A DNA stretch of 64,000 nucleotides, taken from positions 1 through 64,000 of the forward strand of contig NZ_FNCN01000027.1 in NCBI RefSeq assembly GCF_900100605.1. The letters run 5' to 3'. The stretch is from Sinosporangium album. Lineage in GTDB: Bacteria; Actinomycetota; Actinomycetes; Streptosporangiales; Streptosporangiaceae. Of this stretch, positions 41,770 to 50,234 are shown one piece after another (position 1 is the stretch's first letter; each line of letters begins with the position of its first letter). The notes under the pieces were generated by a model. That model saw nothing but the letters and a program-made list of their open reading frames with translations, ran no database searches and was not told where the DNA came from. The translations under genes were made by a program, and so were the position numbers.

Positions 41770-42831
41770 ATGGTGTACTTGCGAATCGGCCGTATTGGAA
41801 TTCTGTCGTTGAGCGTTGTGGCCCTATCGGGGTGCCTGCCGTGGCTGGGCAAGGAGCAGCCCAAAGCCGTCTCGCCGCAGGTGCAGGCGAGCGCCGCGCA
41901 GGCCAAGGCGGCGGCGGCCCGTGTGGCGAGCCTCGCGGCGGCGGCCAAGGCGCGCGCGAACGAACTGGGGCAGATTCCGGTGCTGATGTACCACCGCATC
42001 GTCGAAAAGCCCGCGACGGTCGACGATTTGACGCCCAAGCAGTTCCGGACCGAGATGGTACGGCTGGCGGCCGAGGGATATGTGCCGATCACCGCGGCCG
42101 AGTACGCGACGGGACGGATAAACATCCCGGCCGGCAAACACCCCGTCGTGCTGACTTTTGACGACTCGTCGCCGTCGCAGTTGACGCTGGACGGCATGGG
42201 CGTGCCCAAGGCGGACACCGCGGTGGGCATTTTGCTCGACGTGGGCCGCCGCCACCCCGGCTTCCGGCCCGTCGGCACCTTCTACGTGACACGTGACATG
42301 TTCGGTGTGTCCACCCCCGAGGAGCAGGCCCAGATGATCACCTGGCTCCGCAACAACGGCTTCGACGTGGGCAACCACACGCGTGACCACCACAACCTTC
42401 GCGGCCGAGACAAGAAGGACGTGCTCGCGCAGGTCGCGGCCGGCCACAAGCTGATCACGGACCTGGTCAAGGAGGCCACGCCGGTGACGCTGGCTCTGCC
42501 GTACGGCAACCAGCCCGACAAGGCCGACTGGGCGCGCAAAGGCAGCTCCGGAAGCGTCAACTACGACTACGGCGGAGTGTTCCTGGCGGGCTACAACCCG
42601 GCGCCCTCGCCGTACAGCAAGGACTACAACGCGGTCGGCATCCCCCGCATCCGCTCCGGCGCCAAGGCCGGCGACTGCGTGCGGTTCTGCTCCGGCGCGT
42701 GGCTGGACTGGTTGAAGGCGAACCCCGACAAGAGATACACCTCCGACGGCGACGTGAAGACGGTGGCCTATCCGAAGTTCAAGGCGCCGTTCATGGCGAA
42801 ACGCTACGACAAGCAGGCCCTGGCGTACTGA
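41770..42831 (+). CDS. Lipoprotein polysaccharide deacetylase
   Basis: A 353-residue exported protein with a lipobox (SLSVVALSGC, Cys about residue 21) and then an Ala-rich helical spacer. The NodB deacetylase domain contains IPVLMYHRI, motif 1 VVLTFDDSSPSQ with the catalytic and metal-binding Asp pair, and motif 2 GNHTRDHHNL with the metal-binding His residues. It should remove acetyl groups from a wall or capsule polysaccharide. The fold is completed by TLALPYGNQ. ATG 41770 has GGGGGAG directly upstream. It lies downstream of a palindrome and a tandem repeat. Confidence 0.85.
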   Translation: MVYLRIGRIGILSLSVVALSGCLPWLGKEQPKAVSPQVQASAAQAKAAAARVASLAAAAKARANELGQIPVLMYHRIVEKPATVDDLTPKQFRTEMVRLAAEGYVPITAAEYATGRINIPAGKHPVVLTFDDSSPSQLTLDGMGVPKADTAVGILLDVGRRHPGFRPVGTFYVTRDMFGVSTPEEQAQMITWLRNNGFDVGNHTRDHHNLRGRDKKDVLAQVAAGHKLITDLVKEATPVTLALPYGNQPDKADWARKGSSGSVNYDYGGVFLAGYNPAPSPYSKDYNAVGIPRIRSGAKAGDCVRFCSGAWLDWLKANPDKRYTSDGDVKTVAYPKFKAPFMAKRYDKQALAY

Positions 42832-42838
42832 CGACGCA

Positions 42839-43138
42839 CTAATCCTGCGACCGCCAGACGGCCTCGAACGCCTCGGCGGAGATCTGCGTCAGGCTCCAGA
42901 TCTCCACCGCCTGGTCGGTGAGGAACCCGCGCCGGTCCTCCAGATGCCGCCACCAATACCGGTGGGGGACCCGCGCGGGGTCGATCTCGATCTGCCGCAC
43001 CGCCCAGTGCTCTCCCTCGCCCTCGACCGTCTCGAACAGCCAGATCCCGCCGTCCTCGTCGTCGCCGCGCCAGTGGTGGAACGGTCCGCCGGACTCGGCG
43101 AGCTGCCTGATGACGGGTCCTCGGAGGTCGTGAGCCAT
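42839..43138 (-). CDS. Small conserved hypothetical protein
   Basis: A 99-residue acidic protein with HHWRGDDEDGGIWLFETVEG, VRQIEIDPARVPHRYWWRHL and a helical end (SAEAFEAVWRSQD). I do not recognise the family, and there is no signal peptide or catalytic pattern. It is convergent with the deacetylase gene (7 bases apart) and 9 bases downstream of the FMN reductase gene on the same strand, so it is probably co-transcribed with the reductase. Confidence 0.6.
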   Translation of the reverse strand: MAHDLRGPVIRQLAESGGPFHHWRGDDEDGGIWLFETVEGEGEHWAVRQIEIDPARVPHRYWWRHLEDRRGFLTDQAVEIWSLTQISAEAFEAVWRSQD

Positions 43139-43147
43139 GCGCTCACT

Positions 43148-43750
43148 CTAGAGACCTCCGCTCGGCGGCACCGCCGTACCGGCCGCCCGACAGGACCGGT
43201 CGCCGTTGACACGGCTCACGCCGCCCGGCAAGGCGGCCGCGAGTTCCCGCGCGGCCCTGTCGATCCGGGCCTCCAGCCGGTCCGACCCCCAGTCGCCGGG
43301 CGCCGCATACACCGTCGTGCGTACGGCGTGAGCCCCCAAATGCGTGAACATCGGCCGCATGGCGTGCTCCAGGGCGAGTGTGTGCCTCGCCGTGCCGCCG
43401 GAGGCGGCGATCAGCACGGGGACGCCGTCGAGCGCCGCCTCGCCGAGCAGATCGAAGAACGATTTGAACACCCCGCTGTAGGAGGCGGTGAAGACCGGCG
43501 TGACGGCGATCAGGCCGTCGGCTTTGACGACGGCCTCGACCGCGGCGCGCAGTTCGTCGGTGAGGGAGCCGGAGACCAGCCGCGCGGCGACGGCCACGGC
43601 CAGGTCGCGCAGTTCGACGGACACCACGTCCAGCGGAGATGCCCCCGCCAGGTGCTTCTCAGTCGCCGTGGCGAGGAGCTTCGCGAGCCGGCCGGTCGAG
43701 GAGGGCAGGCCGAGACCGGCGGATACCACGGTGAGCGTCAAGGGCTTCAT
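43148..43750 (-). CDS. NAD(P)H-dependent FMN reductase
   Basis: A 200-residue flavodoxin-fold reductase. LTVVSAGLGLPSSTGRLAKL is the phosphate-binding start, followed by AVTPVFTASYSGVFKSFFDLL and VLIAASGGTARHTLALEHAMRP, all characteristic of the CE1759/MsuE-type FMN reductase family. It reduces free FMN with NAD(P)H. It is divergent from the first sugar gene of the biosynthetic cluster and could supply reduced flavin to the nitrososynthase-like enzyme at 49-50 kb, which would need an external reductase; that link is inference. The region between the two genes holds a repeat motif seen at two other cluster promoters. Confidence 0.85.
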   Translation of the reverse strand: MKPLTLTVVSAGLGLPSSTGRLAKLLATATEKHLAGASPLDVVSVELRDLAVAVAARLVSGSLTDELRAAVEAVVKADGLIAVTPVFTASYSGVFKSFFDLLGEAALDGVPVLIAASGGTARHTLALEHAMRPMFTHLGAHAVRTTVYAAPGDWGSDRLEARIDRAARELAAALPGGVSRVNGDRSCRAAGTAVPPSGGL

Positions 43751-43813
43751 CGCTACTCCAGAACAGGCGGCTGAATTGAAATGTGCCTGAGGAAATGCGG
43801 CGGCGCCAGAGGA

Positions 43814-43833
43814 TAGGGGCCGGGCTAGGGGTT
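43814..43833 (+). promoter_or_regulatory. TAGGGG direct-repeat motif, copy 1
   Basis: TAGGGG at 43814 and TAGGGGTT at 43826 are direct repeats spaced 12 bases apart, 93 bases before the UDP-glucose dehydrogenase start and 64 bases before the divergent FMN reductase. The same pattern occurs in two other promoters of this cluster. Confidence 0.4.
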
Positions 43834-43925
43834 GTTCATCGCCACCGAATGGCGATTATGGGGATCGGTGATTATCGAATTACGGGGATGTTTCTACTTA
43901 TAGAGAAATGCCGAATGGAGCTCGC

Positions 43926-45281
43926 ATGCGATTCCTTCCCGACCGGGAGAGCGTCACGGCAGCGGTCATCGGACTCGGCTATGTGGGATCGTGCCTGGCC
44001 GCGGCTCTGGCGGACCGCGGCATGCCGGTGGTCGGCGTGGACACCGACCGCACACTGGTCGAGGAGATGAACCGCGGGCATTGCCGGTTCAAGGAGCCCG
44101 AACTGCCGGAGCTCATCGCGCGGCTGGCGGGCACTCCCGCCCTGCGCGTCACGACGTCCTATGAGGAGGCGGTCGAGGCCGCGGACGTGGTCGTCATCGC
44201 GGTGGGCACGCCCGTACAGGAGGACGGGGCGCTGCTCGACACCCAGCTGCGCGGCGTCTGCGAGGCGCTGAGCGCGTGCCTGCGGCCGGGCCGGCTCGTG
44301 ATCTTCAAAAGCACCGTGCCGCCGGGCACGACCCGGGAGCTGCTCGTCCCGCTGCTCGAACGGGGCGGACTGCGCGCCGGCGTCGACTTCGGTGTGGCGT
44401 TCTGCCCAGAGAGGCTGTCCGAGGGGGTGGCGCTGAGCGAGCTGCGGCGCTTCCCGGTGGTCATCGGCGGCTGGGACGCCAACAGCACTGCGGCGGCGGC
44501 CGTGTTCTGGGAGGACGGGCTGGGCGTGGAGGTCGTGCCCTGCACCTCGCCGGAGGTCGCCGAGATGGTCAAACTGGCCAACAACTGGTGGGTCGACCAC
44601 AACATCGCGATGGCCAACGAGCTGGCGCTGGTGTGCGGGGCGGTCGACGTGGACGTGCTCGAAGTGATCGCCGCGGCGAACTCCATCGACAAGGGCAACG
44701 GCAACATCAACATCCTGACGCCCAGTGTGGGTGTGGGAGGGTCGTGCCTGACCAAGGACCCGTGGATGATCGTCCACTCCGCCCGGGAGCGGGGTGTGGA
44801 GCTGCGTACGGTGCCCGCGGCCAGGAAGGTCAACGACTCGATGCCGCGGCACACCGCGTCGCTGATCGTCGAGGAGCTGGCCAAGCACGGCAAGTCGCCC
44901 GCCGGGGCGAAGGTGGCGGTCCTCGGGCTGGCCTTCAAGAACGACACGGGCGACCTGCGCGCCACGCCGGTGGAGCCGGTGGTGGCGGCGCTGCGCGAGG
45001 CGGGGGCGCGGGTCAGCCTGCACGACCCCCTGGCCGACGCCGACGACGCGCAGAAGACGTTCGGCGCGACCCCCGCCGCCTCGGTGGCCGAGGCGGTGCG
45101 CGACGCCGACTGCCTGGCGCTGCTGGCCTGGCACCGGCCGTTCAAGGAGCTCGACCTGACCGCCTTGAAACCGCTGGTCGCCGACCGGTGCGCGGTGGTG
45201 GACGGGCGGGCCTACCTGTCGAGGGAGCAGATCGACGGGCTGGAACGGGCCGGCTTCTCCTACCGCGGAATCGGCAGGTGA
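43926..45281 (+). CDS. UDP-glucose 6-dehydrogenase-type enzyme
   Basis: A 451-residue NAD-dependent nucleotide-sugar dehydrogenase. The NAD site is GLGYVG at 16-21, followed by STVPPGTT, the substrate helix MVKLANNWWVDHN, and the catalytic Cys274 in GVGGSCLTKDPW. The LTKD after the Cys differs from the FPKD of housekeeping enzymes and recalls those of secondary-metabolite clusters such as CalS8. It should make UDP-glucuronate from UDP-glucose with two NAD. ATG 43926 has GGAG 7 bases upstream; an in-frame ATG 43908 lacks this. The next gene overlaps its stop (GTGA), a probable UDP-glucuronate-processing SDR. Confidence 0.85.
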   Translation: MRFLPDRESVTAAVIGLGYVGSCLAAALADRGMPVVGVDTDRTLVEEMNRGHCRFKEPELPELIARLAGTPALRVTTSYEEAVEAADVVVIAVGTPVQEDGALLDTQLRGVCEALSACLRPGRLVIFKSTVPPGTTRELLVPLLERGGLRAGVDFGVAFCPERLSEGVALSELRRFPVVIGGWDANSTAAAAVFWEDGLGVEVVPCTSPEVAEMVKLANNWWVDHNIAMANELALVCGAVDVDVLEVIAAANSIDKGNGNINILTPSVGVGGSCLTKDPWMIVHSARERGVELRTVPAARKVNDSMPRHTASLIVEELAKHGKSPAGAKVAVLGLAFKNDTGDLRATPVEPVVAALREAGARVSLHDPLADADDAQKTFGATPAASVAEAVRDADCLALLAWHRPFKELDLTALKPLVADRCAVVDGRAYLSREQIDGLERAGFSYRGIGR

Positions 45282-46363
45282 CCGGCATGGGAGCGGACAG
45301 GGCAGCGGACAGGGCAGCGGGCACGGCAGCGGACAGGGCAGCGGGCACGGCAGCGGACAGGGCAGCGGGCAGGGGGACCGGCGCCGCCCGCGTCGTCGTC
45401 ACCGGCGGATCCGGATTCGTCGGCCGCCATCTCGCCCGCGCCCTCGCGGAGCGGGGCGACGAGGTCACCGTCTTCGACATCAGCCCGCCGCATCCCTCGG
45501 GCATCGCCGACGGCGTCAGGTATGTGACCGGCGACGTCCGCGACATCGACGCCCTGAGCACGGTGATCGACGGCGGCATCGACGTCGTCTACCACCTCGC
45601 GGCCGTCGTGGGCGTGGACCTCTACCTGGCACGGCCGCTCGACGTGGTCGACATCAACCTCATCGGGACCAGGCACGTACTCGAACTGGCCGAACGCGCC
45701 AGCGCCAAGGTGATCTTCACCAGCACCAGCGAGGTGTTCGGCAAGAACCCCGGCGTGCCCTGGAGCGAGGACGCCGACCGGCTGCTCGGCAGCACCGCCA
45801 CCGACCGCTGGAGCTACGCCACCAGCAAGGCGCTGGCCGAACACCTCATCTTCGCCTTCGCCCGGCAGCGCGGTCTGCGGGCGTCCATCATCCGCTACTT
45901 CAACCTGTACGGCCCCGGCCAGCGTCCCGCCTTCCTCGTCAGCAGGAGCATCCACCGCGCTCTGCGGGGCGTGCCGCCGGTGGTCTACGACGACGGCGGC
46001 CAGACGCGCAGCTTCACCTACATCGACGACGCCGTCTCGGCCACCCTGGCGATCGCGGATGCCGCCGCGGCCGAAGGGGAGTCCTTCAACGTGGGCTGCT
46101 CGGACGAGATGTCGATCGGCCACGCGGTCAAGCTCATCGTCGAGCTGACGGGCTGCGCCCTTGAGGTGGTGCCGGTCGACACCCGGCGCCGGTTCGGCGA
46201 CACCTACCAGGACCTCAGCCGCCGCATCCCGGACACCACCAAGGTCCGCACGCTGCTCGGCTGGCAGAGCACGGTCCCGCTGCACGACGGGCTCGCGGCG
46301 ACCATCGAGTGGGCGCGGGCCAACCCGTGGTGGCTGGAGCAGCCCGACACGGCCTTCGCGTGA
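45278..46363 (+). CDS. NAD-dependent epimerase/dehydratase, probable UDP-glucuronate decarboxylase
   Basis: A 361-residue extended SDR. After an unusual 33-residue N-terminal repeat (ADRAAGTA units), the NAD site VVTGGSGFVGRH begins at about 37. The catalytic pair is Tyr180 and Lys184 in WSYATSKAL, and the sugar-binding RYFNLYGPGQRP follows. TSEVFGKNP with the RWSYATSK region resembles pentose-pathway enzymes of CalS9 type, so UDP-glucuronate to UDP-xylose (via the 4-keto pentose) is the best guess; a 4-epimerase is possible. GTG 45278 overlaps the upstream stop; ATG 45287 is the alternative. Confidence 0.75.
   Translation: MTGMGADRAADRAAGTAADRAAGTAADRAAGRGTGAARVVVTGGSGFVGRHLARALAERGDEVTVFDISPPHPSGIADGVRYVTGDVRDIDALSTVIDGGIDVVYHLAAVVGVDLYLARPLDVVDINLIGTRHVLELAERASAKVIFTSTSEVFGKNPGVPWSEDADRLLGSTATDRWSYATSKALAEHLIFAFARQRGLRASIIRYFNLYGPGQRPAFLVSRSIHRALRGVPPVVYDDGGQTRSFTYIDDAVSATLAIADAAAAEGESFNVGCSDEMSIGHAVKLIVELTGCALEVVPVDTRRRFGDTYQDLSRRIPDTTKVRTLLGWQSTVPLHDGLAATIEWARANPWWLEQPDTAFA
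45290..45380 (+). repeat. Tandem repeat at the 5' end of the SDR gene
   Basis: Imperfect 12- and 24-base units, GCGGACAGGGCA alternating with GCGGGCACGGCA, encode ADRAAGTA repeats. They precede the Rossmann fold and are absent in normal family members. Confidence 0.85.
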
Positions 46364-46470
46364 CGGGGACTTCTCGTGACCGGGCCTTCTCGCGACGCCG
46401 CGCGGCGACGAGTCCCGCCGGCGAGACGCCAACCCTCTTCCCAATGATCAACAGGTGCTGAGGAGACCAC

Positions 46471-47697
46471 ATGCCCAACACGTCCCAATGCCGCGTCTGC
46501 CCGGGTCAGGTCGGCGAGTTCTTCGACTTCGGACGCCAGCCCGTGGCCGACGCGTTCGTCAGCCCGGGCGGGGCGCAGGAGGAGTTCTTCTACCGCCTGC
46601 GCGTCGGCGCCTGCTCCTCCTGCACCATGGTGCAGCTCATGGAGGAGGTGGACCGGCAGCGTATGTTCCATGAGGGCTACCCGTACGTGTCCTCGGGCTC
46701 GTCGGTCATGCGCAGCCACTTCGAGGGGATGGCCAAGCACTTCCTGACGTCCGAGCTCACGGGGAAGGACCCCTTCATCGTCGAACTCGGCAGCAATGAC
46801 GGGATCATGCTGAAGACGATCGCCGACGCGGGCGTCAGGCACCTCGGCGTGGAGCCTTCGGGCGGCGTGGCCGAGATGGCCAAGGCCAAGGGGATCCGGG
46901 TGCGCAACGACTTCTTCGAGGAGTCCGTCGCGCTCGACATCCTCGAAAACGACGGGCAGGCCGACGTCATCTACGCGGCCAACACCCTGTCTCACATCGC
47001 CTACGTCGACTCCATCTTCAGCGGGGTGGCCCGCCTGCTCGCCCCCGGCGGAGTGTTCGTCTTCGAGGACCCGTACTGGGCCGACATCGTGGAGCGCACC
47101 TCCTTCGACCAGATCTACGACGAGCATTTCTTCCTCTTCACCGCCACATCCGTCCAGACCGTGGTGACCCGCTTCGGCCTGGAGCTGGTGGACGTCGAGC
47201 GGCTCCCCACGCACGGCGGCGAGGTGCGCTACACGCTGGCCCACCGGGGCACCCGCACGCCGAGCCCCGCCGTGGCGGAGCTGGTGGAGTGGGAGCGGGG
47301 GCTGTGGCTCACCGACCCGGAGACGCTGCGGGCCTTCGGGGAGAACGCCGACCGCAACAAGGCGGAGCTGGTGGCGCTGCTGCGCCGGCTGCGCGACGAG
47401 GGCAAGCGGGTCGTCGGGTACGGCGCCACCGCCAAGAGCGCCACCGTGACGAACTTCTGCGGGCTGGACTCCGACCTGGTCGAGTTCATCAGCGACAGCA
47501 CGCCGTTCAAGCAGGGGACGCTCTCGCCCGGCGCGCACATCCCGGTGCGCGCCCCCGAGGCGTTCGCCGACCCCTACCCGGACTACGCGCTGCTGTTCGC
47601 CTGGAACCACGCCGAGGAGATCATGGCCAAGGAGAAGGCGTTCCGCGACGCGGGCGGGCGGTGGATCCTCTACATCCCCGACGTGCGCGTGGTGTGA
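46471..47697 (+). CDS. NDP-sugar 3-C-methyltransferase (EvaC/TylC3/KijD1 type)
   Basis: A 408-residue SAM-dependent methyltransferase. The N-terminal zinc site uses Cys7, Cys10, Cys48 and Cys51 (CRVC, CSSC), then QPVADAF. The SAM-binding strand is VELGSNDG at 104-111, and the C-terminal domain has VVGYGATAKSATVTNFCGL near residue 310, all diagnostic for 3-C-methyltransferases acting on 3-keto deoxysugar nucleotides (TylC3, EvaC, TcaB9). It adds a methyl branch at C3. It follows the SDR gene by 107 bases on the same strand and is convergent with a glycosyltransferase gene. The methyl branch fits the nitrosugar pathway suggested by its neighbours. Confidence 0.9.
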   Translation: MPNTSQCRVCPGQVGEFFDFGRQPVADAFVSPGGAQEEFFYRLRVGACSSCTMVQLMEEVDRQRMFHEGYPYVSSGSSVMRSHFEGMAKHFLTSELTGKDPFIVELGSNDGIMLKTIADAGVRHLGVEPSGGVAEMAKAKGIRVRNDFFEESVALDILENDGQADVIYAANTLSHIAYVDSIFSGVARLLAPGGVFVFEDPYWADIVERTSFDQIYDEHFFLFTATSVQTVVTRFGLELVDVERLPTHGGEVRYTLAHRGTRTPSPAVAELVEWERGLWLTDPETLRAFGENADRNKAELVALLRRLRDEGKRVVGYGATAKSATVTNFCGLDSDLVEFISDSTPFKQGTLSPGAHIPVRAPEAFADPYPDYALLFAWNHAEEIMAKEKAFRDAGGRWILYIPDVRVV

Positions 47698-47721
47698 GGG
47701 CGGGTGCCCGGGCCGGAGCGG

Positions 47722-48990
47722 TCAGGCGGCGCGGGCCGCGAGCCTCTCCAGCTCGGGCACCAGCTCGTTCGGTCCGGGCATGGCCCGCATCTCGCCGCTC
47801 AGCCGCGCCGCCTCGCGCGAGAAGGACGGCTCGGCCAGCATCCGCTGGAGCGCGGCGCGGGTCCGCTCGGGCGTGTCCCGCTCTCCGGCGGGCACCGCGA
47901 GCCCCGCGCCCTGCTTGACCAGCAGGTCGGCCAGCAGCGGCTCGTCGAACATGTGGTGGGGGAGGACAAGCTGCGGCACGCCGTACAGCAGGGTCGAACA
48001 GATCGTGCCGGACCCGCCGTGGTTGATGACCGCGGCGCAGGTCGGTGCGAGGACGTGCAGAGGGGTGTAGCCGACGACCTTCACGTTGTCCGGCGCCGTG
48101 CCGACGCCGGTGTGCCGGCCGGGAGGGAGGGTGGCCACGATCTCCACGGGGAGGTCCGCCAGCGCCTCCATGACCTCGCTCACCGGGGCCACGTAGCCGC
48201 CGAGCCTGTCGGTGGCGGTGCTGCCGAGGGACAGGCACACCCTCGGCCGGTCCGGCGGCACGCGCAGCCAGTCCGGGACGACGGCCCTGCCGTTGTACGG
48301 CACGAAGCGCATCGGCAGCCTCCGCACACCCGGCGCGGTGTCCAGCCGGAGCGAGTCCGGCATGTAGTCGAGCGTGAAGTCGCCCCGGGTGAGGCTCTCG
48401 GAGAACAAGCCGCCGTGCCGTGCCGCCCGGCTGCCCAGCCACGACGCCATCGCGTCCGTGCGGTCACCGCCGGTACGCCCGGCCATCAGCCGCAGGTAGT
48501 GGCCGCGCAGCCGCGCGGCGAGGTCGAGCCCGAACAGCAGGCGTCCGTGCGCGGCGCCGCACGCCCGTGCGGCGACGGGCGCGGCGTAGGTGAGCGGCTC
48601 CCAGATCACCAGATGGGGCCGCCACCACCGGCAGAACTCGGTCAGCTCGGTCATCATCGACTCGTTGATGACCTTCCACCACAGCGGCAGCAGCGCCTCG
48701 CGGTAGCCGCGCTGGAGGTGCTCCCACGTGAGTCGCTCCGGCTCCCGGGCCAGCAGGTCGAAGGCCGGTTCGCCGCCCTGACCGAGCCGGCGGGCCCACG
48801 CGGCCACCTGCGGGAGCAGGTGGTCGCGGCCGACGGGGGCCGCGGTGAGCCCGGTCGCGGCGATCACGGGGGTCAGCTCGGGTTGGCTGGCCACCAGGAC
48901 CTCGTGGCCTTCGTTGCGCAGGGCCCACCCGAGCGGCGCCATACCCAGGAAGTGGGTCTTCTCGGCGAATGTGGCGATCAGCACGCGCAT
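47722..48990 (-). CDS. Glycosyltransferase 1, EryCIII/DesVII-like GT-B
   Basis: A 422-residue GT-B enzyme that moves an activated deoxysugar to a natural-product acceptor. It starts MRVLIATFAEKTHFLGMAPL, with the acceptor-side loop typical of this group, and has RVCLSLGSTATD and the nucleotide-binding NHGGSGTICSTLLYGVPQL near the end. ATG 48990 has AAGGA 9 bases upstream. It is the last gene of a three-gene minus-strand operon (glycosyltransferase 2, flavoenzyme, this gene), 11 bases after the flavoenzyme stop. Members of the EryCIII/DesVII group usually need a P450-like helper protein, none of which is visible here. Confidence 0.88.
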   Translation of the reverse strand: MRVLIATFAEKTHFLGMAPLGWALRNEGHEVLVASQPELTPVIAATGLTAAPVGRDHLLPQVAAWARRLGQGGEPAFDLLAREPERLTWEHLQRGYREALLPLWWKVINESMMTELTEFCRWWRPHLVIWEPLTYAAPVAARACGAAHGRLLFGLDLAARLRGHYLRLMAGRTGGDRTDAMASWLGSRAARHGGLFSESLTRGDFTLDYMPDSLRLDTAPGVRRLPMRFVPYNGRAVVPDWLRVPPDRPRVCLSLGSTATDRLGGYVAPVSEVMEALADLPVEIVATLPPGRHTGVGTAPDNVKVVGYTPLHVLAPTCAAVINHGGSGTICSTLLYGVPQLVLPHHMFDEPLLADLLVKQGAGLAVPAGERDTPERTRAALQRMLAEPSFSREAARLSGEMRAMPGPNELVPELERLAARAA

Positions 48991-49001
48991 TGCGGCGGTC
49001 C

Positions 49002-50234
49002 TTAGAAGAGGTCGCGGCCGAACGCCTGGCCGCTCAGGTAATCGACGGCGTTGGCGTAGGTGAAGGGGTGCATGAACGCGAACGCGCGCACGTCGCGGTA
49101 GAGGCGAGCCAAAGGGTGGCGCGCGGAGTAGGAGGCCCCGCCGACGAGCACCAGGCAGTCGTTGACGATCTCCGGTCCCAGCCTGTTGACGACCAGCTTG
49201 GCGTGCTGGAACGGCGTCATCATGCGGCGGCCCCGCTCGGCCATGTCGCCGCCCACGTCGAACAGCAGCCGGTCGACCGCCGCCAGCGCCGCGGCGGCGG
49301 TGGAGCGTACGGCGAACAGCCGGGCGTCGATCTCGGCCACCAGTGTGCTCACCCCCGCCGGCGGGGATCCGCGCCGCGCCACCGTCTCCACCGCGATGTC
49401 CCGCGCCGCCTGGACGAGACCCGTGTAGATGCCCAGCATGTTGATCGAGCTGACGGTCATGCCGGCGAGCGCGGCCACGTCCTGCTGCCCGATCGGCCCA
49501 CGGTGGAACACGCTGTCGCCCGGCACGCGGCAGTTGTCGAAGACGATGTCGACGCTGCCGGAGGCGCGCATCCCCAGGCCGTCCCAGTTGTCGAGCACGG
49601 TGAAGCCGGGCGTCTCGCGCGGCAGCACCGCGGCGGCCTGCCGGGCCGGCTTCTCGTCGCCCTCCATCACCGCGAACACCACGAAGTCCGTGCCCATCGG
49701 TGCCAGGCTGACGAGTGTCTTGCCGCCGGACAGCAGCCAGCCGCCCGCGCCGTCGGGGGTGAGCACGGTGCGCACGCCGTTCCTCGGGATGTCCTTCACC
49801 CCGGTGGGCACCACGGCCTCGCCCGACCCCATGGACTTGAGCAGTCTGCCGGCGAGGGCGCGGGTCGCGGGCGGGCCGTACGCCCAGTCGTAGGTGAGGG
49901 TCAGCGCGCGGCTGAGCTGCATGTGCAGGGCCAGCGCGGTGGAGCCGTCGGCCTGCGCCACGTGCAGCAGGGCGAGGGCCACGTCGTGGACGCACTGCAC
50001 GCCCAGGCCGCCGAGCTCGGTGGGGACGGTGGCGCCGAGCACGCCATCCTCGCGCAGCGCCTCGAAGGACTCGACGGGGAACGTGCCGTTCCGGTCGTTG
50101 TCGGCCGCCCCGGCGCGGATCTGCGGCAGGTGCGGGGAGATGAGGTCGAGGAGGGCGCGTCCCTGCGGGGTGACCGGCTCGGTCAACCGGCTGTCGGAGA
50201 TGTGGTTCCTCTGGATCGTCGACATCGCGTTCAC
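49002..50234 (-). CDS. Amino-sugar N-oxygenase (nitrososynthase) with acyl-CoA dehydrogenase fold
   Basis: A 410-residue flavoprotein. Fold segments are LGATVPTELGGLGVQ, ALHMQLSRALTLTYDWAYG, GEAVVPTGVKD, LDNWDGLGMRASGSVDIVF and LVGGASYSARHPLARLYRDV. It lacks the IYEGT-type end and the glutamate arrangement of true acyl-CoA dehydrogenases; instead the tail has FMHPFTYANAVDYLS. This pattern is that of ORF36, RubN8, KijD10 and DnmZ, which oxidise the 3-amino group of a 3-methyl amino sugar nucleotide to nitroso (then nitro). It needs reduced flavin. The GTG start overlaps the stop of glycosyltransferase 2 (GTGA). Nearby 3-aminotransferase and 3-C-methyltransferase genes support this role. Confidence 0.85.
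   Translation of the reverse strand: MNAMSTIQRNHISDSRLTEPVTPQGRALLDLISPHLPQIRAGAADNDRNGTFPVESFEALREDGVLGATVPTELGGLGVQCVHDVALALLHVAQADGSTALALHMQLSRALTLTYDWAYGPPATRALAGRLLKSMGSGEAVVPTGVKDIPRNGVRTVLTPDGAGGWLLSGGKTLVSLAPMGTDFVVFAVMEGDEKPARQAAAVLPRETPGFTVLDNWDGLGMRASGSVDIVFDNCRVPGDSVFHRGPIGQQDVAALAGMTVSSINMLGIYTGLVQAARDIAVETVARRGSPPAGVSTLVAEIDARLFAVRSTAAAALAAVDRLLFDVGGDMAERGRRMMTPFQHAKLVVNRLGPEIVNDCLVLVGGASYSARHPLARLYRDVRAFAFMHPFTYANAVDYLSGQAFGRDLF

Noticed and set aside
44276-45277. Upstream extension of the SDR frame through the dehydrogenase gene
   Set aside because: The extension is out-of-frame shadow of the dehydrogenase; the GTGA overlap at 45278 gives the natural start.
49002-50234. Fatty-acid acyl-CoA dehydrogenase
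   Set aside because: Lacks the catalytic Glu and IYEGT-type context and is embedded in a deoxysugar operon; nitrososynthase fits better.
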